Shown piece after piece: positions 23,638-33,376 of a stretch of DNA of 64,000 nt. The position numbers and the translations under genes were made by a program. The stretch is from contig CALYLX010000150.1 in the NCBI GenBank assembly GCA_944990035.1, positions 496,001 through 560,000 of the forward strand. The letters are read 5' to 3'. The DNA comes from Clitopilus passeckerianus. Its lineage: Eukaryota; Basidiomycota; Agaricomycetes; Agaricales; Entolomataceae. The notes under the pieces were generated by a model that worked only from the letters and a program-made list of their open reading frames with translations, did no database searches and had not been told where the DNA came from. Each line of letters begins with the position of its first letter. The stretch's first letter is position 1.

Positions 23638-25508
23638 ATGGCGACCCCTTCCTCTTCTGCAACCTCTCCATCTCCTCCTCTTGCTTATCTATCTCACAAC
23701 CCTGTATTATCATCAAGCCGTCAAATCCGGACTTCCTCGTCGCAAGCAGTCTCTGACAGTGAGCTGCGAGAGAGCCATCAAGAAATTTCTAGTGAGAGCT
23801 GAAGTTTCTACGGTGAGGACGACTCTTCATTCTCGACCAGACGCGTCGTTCGACTGCGTAAAAGGAGTTGTGTGGCTTCAAACCACTTTCCTGCCGATGT
23901 TATGCGTCGAGTTGTGTAGCTCTTCCACAGTTCTAACCTTCATGTTTGAACATTACTGATACCCTATAACCAGGTAACACGCGCTTTGCGAACGCGACTC
24001 TCGTATGCCTCTTACAAGGCGACACACAATGTTCCACATGCAAACCTCCAGGAACTCGAGACACACCCCTATTCTCAGTCTTTAACAGCCCCATTTCGCA
24101 CCATTCCTGCCAAACGCAAGGCCACAGGTCCTTACCACAGTACCCACCTCTCCGCCTCAGGGTCCAGCGTAACACCTGGTAGCATTCGTAGAGCCGGATC
24201 CACAAGCATGCCTCCTCCTACCTCCTCTCCGCGAGCCAACGGGGTTTCCAGCATTCCCGTAGAGACTGACGGGGGTTCAAGGAACTCCGGCAACAGCCTG
24301 TACGCCTCTCTTCTCTCACCTGTGGCAACACAACAAGCCCGGACAATTCACAATGCTATGGATCCGCCCATTCCTGCAGCTTCCAGGCCATTGCCATCTC
24401 CGCGGCCTCGAAGCCCTAAACATGTTGCTCGGGGCTCGATAGATAATTCTCGGTCGAGCGCAAAAAGTAGGAAGGTTGAAGCAAGCCCGCATTCTCCAAA
24501 CAAGCGAAAGGCAAGGCGAGCTTCCGAAAAATCCAAGCATCGCAAACGGGCGAGCAAAGACACGAATGTCGATACCGAAGAAGAGAAAGATGTTGATATG
24601 AAAGCAGCCGCCACATTAACTTCTCTATTGTTGCACAATAGATCGTCAATAGCAAGTACCTCCTCACCGAGGTCAAGTGTGGACGGTTCAGAACCTGGCT
24701 CATTCTACCACACCCTGCCACAATCAAATATTCCCAAATCTTCAGGCCTCGCCGTTCCTCATCCATCCATGTCGTCTGTCTCTTCTGAAGTGACTGCTCG
24801 AACACAAACGCCGCCACCGCCACACCACGCCGCTGATCCTGGGGAAGGCTCGTCTACCCCTCGGCCAGCACCAACAGACAATGAGGCCGCCAGCTTAATG
24901 CTTTTCCTGGCCACTTCTCCTTCTCCAGCTCGTCCTAGCAACAAAGAGTCCAAGGACTCAGCCGCCTACCGCGCGTTAAGCGGAGGCTCCAGCGCTCTAC
25001 GCGATAAAGGTCGCGTTCTATTTGCCTCTGGTAACGATGCTTCGGCGTCCTCGGATTTGCCTAAGCATCACCTACCGACTAGAAGCCTTGATGCTAGCTA
25101 TAATTCTAGTGTCTCTTCTATCTCTGGTGTGGAGGTTGGTTCCATCAGCCGTGCAGATTCAGGCAGTTCCTCCTCTGTTCTTTCACAGCTGCTCCCCCCT
25201 CCTTCCTGCCGTCCCGCTCGACGCATTCCAGAAGCCCCTCCTCACACCTGGCAGGAAGCGGAAGCCCTCGGGCGACGTCAGCCCTTGCCCCCGTTGATTT
25301 CAATTTCAACGACTTTATACACGGTTCCCCATCTCCTTTACGTGCTCCAACGGCACCTACACCGAAAGCCAATCTTGGTCTTCGGGCCGATGTAGGGCGC
25401 AAACTCTTCGAGGAGGAGCAAATGCGACAATCCTTAGGGCCTCACAGCTCAACAAGACGGCACGAGGATCCAAACCTCGCAGCAGGTATTGATTTGGTTC
25501 AAACATAA
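23638..25508 (+). CDS. Whi5/Nrm1-like cell-cycle transcription repressor, candidate; frame interrupted
   Basis: The core segment RVTRALRTRLSYASYKATHN, followed by PHANLQELE, resembles the short GTB motif by which Whi5 and Nrm1 bind G1/S transcription factors (L..RL..A..K pattern). The rest is disordered and Ser/Pro-rich, with a basic patch (SPNKRKARRASEKSKHRKR), LTSLLLHNR, and a conserved-looking block EAASLMLFLATSPSPARPS. The end contains FNFNDFIHGSPSPLR and GLRADVGRKLFEEEQ. That C-terminal block needs a -1 shift at a C5 run (25288-25292). Near the 5' end an in-frame TGA (23800-23802) separates MATPSSSAT.. from FYGEDDSSFSTRRVVRLRKR. A downstream ATG at 23899 in front of RRVTRAL would avoid it. 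An intron ends just before GTAACACGC at 23972. The family call is a motif judgement, not proven. Confidence 0.55.
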
Positions 25509-26202
25509 TCTATTGAACAACATAGACGCGGGCCACAGAAACGCCCCTCTCATTCTTTCCTTTGTATTATTGGGGTTGGAACCCTTCGCACTTTGTAACA
25601 TCAGCCAGTAACAGCATTTCTTCGCACCTTCGATTCTGTGCACTTTTCGTGTTATTCAATTTGCGGACGCATATCTCCTGCATCATCAATCACATCTGTC
25701 AACAATCGATTCACGACCATTGACGACGAATTTATCCCTCTATCTATGTTTGTTCAACAGTTTTGTAACTATGGCATTCGTGGATGGACGATTTCTTGGT
25801 TTCCGTGTCTCTTTCGTTACCATCAATGCTTTGTATCTCATGCTTTTTATATCTCCTTTCAAGCAACACACTTCATGCTCGACGATTACTGCTATCTGTT
25901 TCCTTATTTTTATTTTCATAACATCTGTTCTCATTTTCCCACTTTCAAAGTTCGAACCCGGTCTTTATTTCTCCTCATAACCCTCTGTATAATAGTAATG
26001 CAAATCTGGTTCACAAGGCTAAAACATTTGGCACTTTCGCGGCTTCCGCTAAATTGACAGGCGCAACAGTTTCTAAAAAAGCTGTTGGACAACCTCTGGG
26101 CAATTTCCGCGTGCGCTCAGGAAAAGATCCAAAGACGCGTCGACGTGTCTCCGCTAAGGTTCGAATGGGGATGTAACTCCTCAGCGCTCAGCATCCATCA
26201 AC
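25509..26202 (+). other. Pyrimidine-rich stretch ending in an orphan basic open segment
   Basis: The first 430 bases are T/C-rich with no convincing coding content, like a fungal 3' or 5' untranslated region. From about 25955 to 26174 a frame stays open and reads protein-like: LVHKAKTFGTFAASAKL, then VSKKAVGQPLGNFRVR, and a basic end DPKTRRRVSAKVRMGM before a TAA. It could be a last exon of the Whi5-like gene, part of a separate gene, or chance. I do not recognise it. Confidence 0.3.
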
Positions 26203-27054
26203 ATGCCCACAACACCTTTTCCTTCTCACCCAACAAGAATGCGGGGTGAACCTAAGGGCCCGGCCAGAAGGCGTTCGCCCAATGCACCAGAGATTATAAT
26301 TTTGTCCGGCACTGTGCTGGTCTTTGTTTTAAGGTGCACAAACCGCCCTGTCCTGCCACCCCTTGTGGAACTAACGATTCGAATATGTTAAGCCTTCTGC
26401 TTATTTTCTCAACGCCCATATCGCCTTCCTTATATTTCCTATGGAGTTCGCAAGCCAATGGTGTGCGTTTTGGAATTTGGGGATGGTGTTTAGAAAGTGA
26501 CAAGCTTTGTTTGCCCAACCAGTAAGTGCTCTGTGGCCGCTTCCTATTGCGCAATCTTTTAGGCGTCCTGCTATCAGGCTGGGCTACATTTGGTCACCTC
26601 AAGTTCCTTCAATAACAGGTGCTCTGGTGCTTCATCTGATAGGTTAAATCGTCTACTTTCCGGAAATCAGAGAGCTAATCCTCAAAATTAGTCCTCATTT
26701 TTACCGTTCTTGCAATGATATCGGTAGCACCTGTGCTGTCGGGCGCTCGAACCGCCAAAACCGAACGCGTATTCTTCCCGCTGATTGCCACCGCCACCTT
26801 TTTCGCCCTTCTGGCTTTCCTCTTCACGATCTCGATCTGGAGTGTAGCAAAATCACGCTTTATTAAGACAGGTTTCGAGGCAAACTTTGGTCCATTGGTG
26901 AGTCTTCGTTAGCACCTGATCTGCATTGTTTGCCGAAGTCGTTCTCATAAAGACCTGGATATCCCTTGTAATAACACTAATACTCATCGCCATATCTGCT
27001 TTGTGGTACTCTCAATGTTCAACCAAGAACAATCGCGATTCAATACTGGCTTAA
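26203..27054 (+). CDS. SUR7/PalI family four-helix membrane protein
   Basis: This family includes the pH-response regulator PalI/Rim9 and eisosome protein Sur7 at the plasma membrane. The start is either the ATG at 26203 or at 26239 (MRGEPKGPARRR). The first helix is IIILSGTVLVFVLSLLLIF, formed across an intron that carries a perfect CTAAC branch site. An outer loop follows with the signature VRFGIWGWCLESDKLC. After another intron come RLGYIWSPQVPSITGALVLH, then helices TFLTVLAMISVAPV, FFPLIATATFFALLAFLF and, over a last intron, TWISLVITLILIAISALWY. It ends NNRDSILA. Layout, Cys loop and length of roughly 200 residues fit the family; which member it is cannot be told. Confidence 0.75.
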
Positions 27055-27413
27055 CGCCGTACTGTACGACCGTCGACAGACAGATTTTGCACCATAGATT
27101 CTCCACTTTCTATGACGTCGACTTTCGAAGCAATACCGCCTCGAGGCGTCATATAAGGATTCGCCCCTCACGCGTCTCGAAACCTACCAAAAACATGCGG
27201 GCCGGGCTTGTCCGCATCAAGGATCGAGTGTCAATTTTGAAGAAGCTGCTAACAGATTTCCCGCACGTTTTACGAACACTCATGACCATATGCTGTACTA
27301 TTGGAGCTTATTTGGGCTAGCTAATTCTGTTCTTCCCTTCCCGCTTGTATATATACCCTCATCCGAATGCTCAATTCGACTTCTCATTACCCCAACATAT
27401 TGTTCCCCGCAGA
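27055..27413. other. Intergenic, presumed sugar transporter promoter
   Basis: About 360 bases between two same-strand genes. A TATATATA stretch lies near 27347-27355, some 60 bases before the transporter start, and is a plausible TATA element. No gene seen. Confidence 0.4.
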
Positions 27414-29482
27414 ATGGCCCACGGTGCGGAGAAGGTTAGCTCACGGAATGCGTACATCCTCGCTGGCTCAGCTGCCTTGGGTAGTATTTTCTATGGTTGG
27501 GACATGTGAGTCAGAATCTCTGCATCTAAATGGATAGCTGATTGAATGCGGTACAGAGGACTCATAGGCGGTGTTCTTGCACTTCAATCTTTCAAGGAGT
27601 ATTTCGGGCTTGATAAAGTTTCTTCCGGCGAACTCGCAAATATCAATGGCAACATTGTTTCTGTACTCCAGGGAGGCTGCTTGTAAGCCTGAGCGCCTGT
27701 CATTCTTCCTTTGCTCACATTCGTACTAGCTTTGGTGCATTGGGAACTGGCTATATTTCAAGTCGCTTCGGAAGAAGGCCGTCTCTTCTGGCTTCAGGTG
27801 TCATATACCTACTTGGAAGCCTGATCCAGTCCATCGTTGGCTTAGGATCCAGCCAGCAAGTCGCCCTTCGTGTCCTCTACTTCAGCCGATTCCTTGGAGG
27901 AATTGGAGTAGGTATGGTCTCTGCCCTGGTGCCCTCCTATGTGTCCGAGTGTGTGCCTCGAACCATCCGTGGACGTTGTACCGGCGCTGTGCAGCTTGCG
28001 AATAATATCGGCATCATGTTGAGCTGTAAGGTGATTCTCACAGACAAACCTTCTTCGAATGCTGAATCGGTTAGTTTGGGTAAATTATAGTGCCTCCAAG
28101 GATATTTCACCCGGGGAGCTCCAATGGCGTATACCTTTCATAATGCAGTATGTGGCCGTATCACAGATCCATGCTGATTTACTGAGGGAGCCTGCCTAAG
28201 GATGGTACCAGGTGTCCTGTTTGTGATTGCAATGATTTTTCAACCGGAGTCGCCTCGCTGGCTGGTTGAGCATGGAAGGCACGAGGATGCTGCAAAGACA
28301 TTGGCTTTCGTGGCTAGGACTACACCAGCAGACGAGCGAGTTCTGTCGACCGTTGCAGAAATCAAAGCTGATTTTGCTGGCCGGGAGGAGCTGACCTTCT
28401 GGCAGCAATTCGGACACATGGCCGATACAGGTTCAATCGCCCTCCGCTGCTTCATACCATCTCTAGTCATGTTTTTTCAACAGGTGAGTGCCGGCTCATG
28501 TACAAATGATCTGTCTTGTTGAGCTAGCCATCGTTAATAGTGGACTGGGACCAACGCCATCAACTACTTCAGCCCTCAGATCTTTGCCGGACTTGGCATC
28601 GACGGAACTACTGCAGGGCTCTTTGCGACTGGTGAGCGCGCTTACATGTTCACCGCTCACGAAATACTGATATCCTCCTGACAGGCATTTACGGTGTTGT
28701 CAAGGTACCACCTTTGCGAAATTGATACAGTTGCATCACTCATCTGACCATTTTCCAGGTAGTAGCAGTCGGCTTGGTCCTCCTGTTTGCTGTAGAAGGG
28801 CTCGGTCGCAAGCGATGTTTGATCATCGGAGGGCTGGGACAAGGTGCCATGATGCTATGGATTGGTGGATATAGTAAGGTCCACACATCCAAAGAGGTGG
28901 ATGCTGCAGGCTATGTCTCCATAGTTGCCGTCTATCTGTACGCCGTGTTCTATTGCATTGGGTGGGGACCGCTACCGTGAGTCACGCCCTTCAGAACCCT
29001 CTCTATCTGATGTACTGACCTGTATTTCTTCATTCAGCTGGGTCGTAGCCGGAGAAGTTGCGCCAAATCATCTCCGTACCGCTGCCTTGTCCGTTGCAAT
29101 CGGTGTCAACTGGCTGTTCTCGTTTACGATATCCAAGCTCACGCCGATCATGCTTGACAAGATCAAGTATGGTACATTCCTGTTATTCGGATTTTGCTGC
29201 CTCATCATGGCGATATGGGCATATGCGTTCCTTCCGGAGACGGCTGGTTATGCTTTGGAAGATATCAAACATCTTTTTGAAGGGCATGTTATCCGCAGAG
29301 CACTACAGGATGCCCCAGGAGGAAGTATGTTCCTGCGCAAGGCCGCCGTCAGCCTCGAACCAGAGGTAATACCCCATGTACCAGAGATTACTGGGAGGAG
29401 AGGCTCACCAGAGTCGGAGGACTCTCAACAGAATCCAGGGGGAGGTGCAAAAGTCGACACGTCCAAAGGCTTACCTTCATAA
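27414..29482 (+). CDS. MFS sugar transporter (hexose/monosaccharide family)
   Basis: A twelve-helix sugar porter of the plasma membrane. The start is [18 protein letters not shown], followed by [19 protein letters not shown]. Hallmarks in order: [13 protein letters not shown] (GRR motif after helix 2), [30 protein letters not shown] and [14 protein letters not shown] (PESPRW at the end of the first half). [46 protein letters not shown] and [12 protein letters not shown] follow. A hydrophilic C-terminal tail of about 70 residues closes it ([13 protein letters not shown], ending SKGLPS). At least eight introns, all keeping frame. The substrate is not predictable from sequence alone. Confidence 0.9.
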
Positions 29483-29697
29483 ATGACATTTCAGTGCTTC
29501 TCTGCTCTATTACTGAGTCGAATAAATGATTTTTATGAAAAGTACCTGTAAGGATGAGTTAACGGAAGAATTATTGAAAAAATTGTTGGAGGAACTCCTT
29601 TTGGCTAATCGTAGAGCTGTACCAGCTGACAAATTGTTGTGCCCGTTATGACTCTGCCACTACAGTCCTCTACCTCTACCCTTCCCTTCAATCCTAC

Positions 29698-30456
29698 ATG
29701 GCATCCTATCTTCGCTGGTTAACTGGTACAATTCCAGCTGCACAGCCAGACTCGAATGTTCCCGAGGTAATTGAGGTGCCTCCTGAAGAAGACGATGGAT
29801 CCGATACCGCAACCGAGGGTGAAGATGACGAGGCTCCTGCATTCCCCAGCCTGAATAGTGTCCAGCGCCTAACGTCTTCGAGGCCGTTGACCGACTCAGA
29901 GCTAATGCCTCCGCCTTCATTGCCAAACCGGATCTCCACCTCTTTGAACCCGGGTGGGCTAGCCCTCCCCCCCTCGACTACGAAGCCACCCCCAAGCCCT
30001 CCAAAAAGCGGGAGAAGGTAGCACTAGCACCAGGACACAGTCCGTTAGATTGGGCCATGCTGAAGTCCAGTGGCACAGACCTTAGAGTTCGTGTTCTACG
30101 ATTCAGATAGTGCTTGTTTTTACTGATTTATGTTTCGTTAGGGAGTCGGCACACTCACGAGAATACCTCCCTCTGTTCTTAAACAGCACAACAAGAAGGA
30201 CGATGCCTGGTCTGCTTTCAATGGGAAAGTTTACAACATCACACCATATTTGGCATTTCACCCTGGAGGTGAACGAGAGTTAATGCGGGTTGCAGGTCGA
30301 GACGGTACAAAGTTGTTTAGTACGTTCTTTGGTCAAACTGTTGCAAATGGACGACGGCTGATCAGGAACTTAGTGACTACACATGCTTGGGTCAATGCAG
30401 ATTTCATGCTTGACGCATGTATGGTCGGATTCCTGGTGCCAGAGCCATCCGGCTGA
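29698..30456 (+). CDS. Cytochrome b5-like heme-binding domain protein; frame interrupted
   Basis: A small protein with a disordered acidic and Pro/Ser-rich N-terminus (MASYLRWLTGTIPAA.., EEDDGSDTATEGEDDEA), a conserved linker (KKREKVALAPGHSPLDWA) and a C-terminal cytochrome b5 fold. The heme ligands are His in YLAFHPGG and a second His in NLVTTHAWVN. This arrangement matches fungal cytochrome b5-domain proteins related to yeast Irc21. The join between the N-terminal part and KKREKVALAPGH requires one extra base, best placed in the C7 run at 29967-29973. One intron separates GTDLR from GVGTLTRIPP. The heme domain itself is intact. Confidence 0.8.
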
Positions 30457-31173
30457 ACACCTGATTTTGGTCTTACGCCGCCTTGCACACTCGCCCGGGG
30501 TTTCCGGCATAGAAGCACATTCAGGGGCTCAAGTACCCCTCTGGAATATATAGAGTTCTACCCTCCTACTTGTCTGACGACAACTAACCTGTATCATTTA
30601 TCCCCAGACCTTATTACGGGTTAATAGAATTGGTTGCATCCGACTACTGTAAAACATCGTTCTGCGAGCACTCTAGAGGGTTTGTAATCTAGGAACCTAT
30701 TGTTATGTTCTCTCCAAGGTCCTCCTGCAGTCTACTCTTGCAAAAGCCGTATCGGTGCGCCACAAAACGGTGTTTGGTATCGTCCAACAATTTGACGTTA
30801 ACCTTTTTCCGGAACCCATTCGCTCACTTTCTTGATTGTCGCAGGTTTTTGCGCCATTTGATGAGCTTTTGCGTCATTCAGTACCTTTGCAAGAAGGTCG
30901 GTATCGTTCGGACGAAAGGCCCTTGATACTCGTCTGAACCAACCAAATTATATGTCATCTCTCAGCTAGAGAATCCGACCTCCGAAGTTTCCAACGAGCC
31001 TGATGAATCAAGGTCACTTGGACATTTGATCATCTCTCAGGATTGGGCTATATCGGACTCCAAGTACGCAACGATGAGCTTCGAGAGAAGCACGTATTCT
31101 TAGCAATTGAAATTCAAAATGCTATATCAGCGATTAAAGAAGGCCATTTTCTACCCATTTGACACCCCCGAAC
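30457..31173. other. Intergenic
   Basis: About 720 bases between two plus-strand genes. Open frames here are short and without motifs. It presumably contains the promoter of the TauD-type gene. Nothing else seen. Confidence 0.45.
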
Positions 31174-32784
31174 ATGGCGACTACTGCAACTTCTCCTCGT
31201 CCCGCAGCTACTCAGAATGAGTCCAACGGTGTCTTCAACCCCTTCTACTCCCCAAGTATCGGAGACGACGGCAACGATACCTATGAGTTTGCTCGCTACA
31301 AGGTCTGGACAACCTCAATTTAATTATTAATTCACCGCTTACATCGAGGAAACCTTAGCCTATCTTTCCCAAACTCGATTGGCCTCCTCTCGAGCCTGTG
31401 GAAGTTGTTGAGCGTGGTTTGAAGGCTGATCCTGCCAAAGCGAACCTTTTCAAGGTTGCAAATAAAGTCAGAGACCTGACCCCCGCCATTGGAACGGAGG
31501 TGTTGGGAGTAGACCTCAGGCAGCTCACTGAGGCTCAGAAAGATGAATTGTGAGGCGAACTCCCCTTGTCGTGAGGTCCCCCCAGCTGATCGTTTCTTCA
31601 GGGCGCTTCTCATTGCAGAGCGCGGCGTAGTTTGTACGCAGAAACGTTTCTAGGTTGACGTATTCCTCACCCTCCGCTAGTCTTTCGAGATCAGGAGTTG
31701 TCCATCGAGGAACAGCTTGGTCTGGCCAAGTACTGGGGACCACTTCATCGACATGCCACAACTCCTATCCCGAAAAATGGTCTCGAGGAAGTGCATGGTA
31801 AGGCCGGCCCTGCATCTCTCGAATGCTGATGCTAACAGAAAGCTCTCGTAGTTGTGTACAATGATTCGTCGCGTCGACCTGATCCAGCAGCCTTTTCGAA
31901 GCTGGAGCTATGGCATTCCGATGTACGTATGGCTAAAGTTGCGGGGAGGCACTTGAGTGCTGAATATCGGACAGGTGTCTTACGAGATCCAGCCTCCTGG
32001 CGCGACTTCTCTCAAGATCCTAACTGGCCCCGAGGTAGGAGGAGATACTCTCTGGAGTTCAGGGCAAGTCGTCTGTCTTATTGCAGACTCCCGGTCAGAC
32101 TCACCAACAATCCTGATAGGTATGCTTTGTACTCGTCTCTTAGCCGAGGCTTCCAGATCTACCTGGAGGGCCTTCAAGCCGTTCACAGTGCTGTTGCTCA
32201 GGCAGAAGGTGCTAGAGCTGCCGGACTGCACGTCCGAAGGCAGGAGATTGAAACAATACATCCTGTTGTCCGCGTTCACCCTGCTACCGGCTGGAAGAGT
32301 GTATATGTGAACCCAGGTAGGCTCAGAATGCTGACACAGCTTATGAAAAAGTGGAAGCTAACGTTGTCCCAGGATTTACCCGTCGGATTGTTGGTTTACC
32401 AAAAGCAGAGTCAGATGCAGTCCTGCAATTCTTGTTCCGCCAAATTTCGGATAATAGTGATCACCATGTTCGATTCAAATGGGAGCCTGGTTCCGTCGCA
32501 ATCTGGGATAATAGGGTGAGCGCCACTTCAGACACTCAAAACCCGGAATGAGCTCATTGTGACTTCAGGTTGTGACGCATTCAGCCACTTTCGATTTCTG
32601 GCCTGCAACTCGCCATGCACTTTGAGCAACACCTCATGGGGAGAGACCCATCTCCGTGGCCGATTATGAGAGAGAAACGGGCAAGGAGGCAAAGGATAGG
32701 CAATTAGATATCTGGAAAAAGCAGGGAATCAAGGTTCAAGAGGCCTCGGACGGGATAGGCAAGAAACGTGGATATAACGATTGA
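31174..32784 (+). CDS. TauD/TfdA-type Fe(II)/2-oxoglutarate dioxygenase with an in-frame TGA
   Basis: Members oxidise sulfonates such as taurine, or related organic acids, using 2-oxoglutarate. The start is MATTATSPRPAATQN; then PIFPKLDWPPLEPVEVVERG, LTPAIGTEVLGVDLRQL, ALLIAERGVVFFRDQELS and YWGPLHRHATTP. The iron ligands are His and Asp in LELWHSDVSYEIQPPGAT and the distal His in VVTHSATFDFWPATRHAL, whose Arg (eleven residues on) binds 2-oxoglutarate. Directly after RHAL, where relatives have Arg, the codon is TGA (32623-32625). The same frame then continues with conserved sequence (ATPHGERPISVADYE) to a proper stop at 32782. All catalytic residues precede the TGA, so a product shortened by about 53 residues might still bind iron. 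The change equals one C to T at a CpG, or a base error. Confidence 0.85.
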
Positions 32785-33376
32785 CCGTCGCTTTTGTTCG
32801 GCTAGGAACATCGCTACCATCCTAACATCTTTCTTACAACCTTGTAATCTTAACTGGGTAGCGATCTTTCATCTTCAATACACGAGGTTGATGCAGGAGC
32901 AATGCGAAGCTTATATATTTATTGGGTTATGGGCCTGATCGTCATTCGAGAGACGAAGCCGGCGGCAAATGGCCATCGACGATGAATCTCACGAGGCGAA
33001 TCGGCGACAATGAGTGGGACGAAGCAAGCACATATTCAAACACTCTTGTGACGGTCATGTAGCTACGAAGGGTTGCCAAGGATATACAGAACAAATCTAC
33101 CAATATTTGAAATCGAAGAACTAAGGTAAATGTTTCCAATAATGCGAACGAACTGCAAGGAACGTGATTAAAATCATTAGCACTATTTCGGAACGTTAGC
33201 AAAAGTATCTTGTTCCTTATAAAAGTCAAGAATTAAGTATGGTATTATCTTTGGGAAAAGGTATAAAAAGTGCGGACACCACTGGGAAACTTCAGTAATA
33301 ACGGTGTGCCGCAATAAATGGGAATATTCAGGCAAAGGCCACATAGGGTACGTCGGATCCATTAGGCGAATGTATA
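32785..33376. other. Intergenic, convergent gene ends
   Basis: About 590 bases between the 3' ends of the TauD-type and GATA-factor genes. No coding signal; probably untranslated regions and spacer. Confidence 0.45.
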
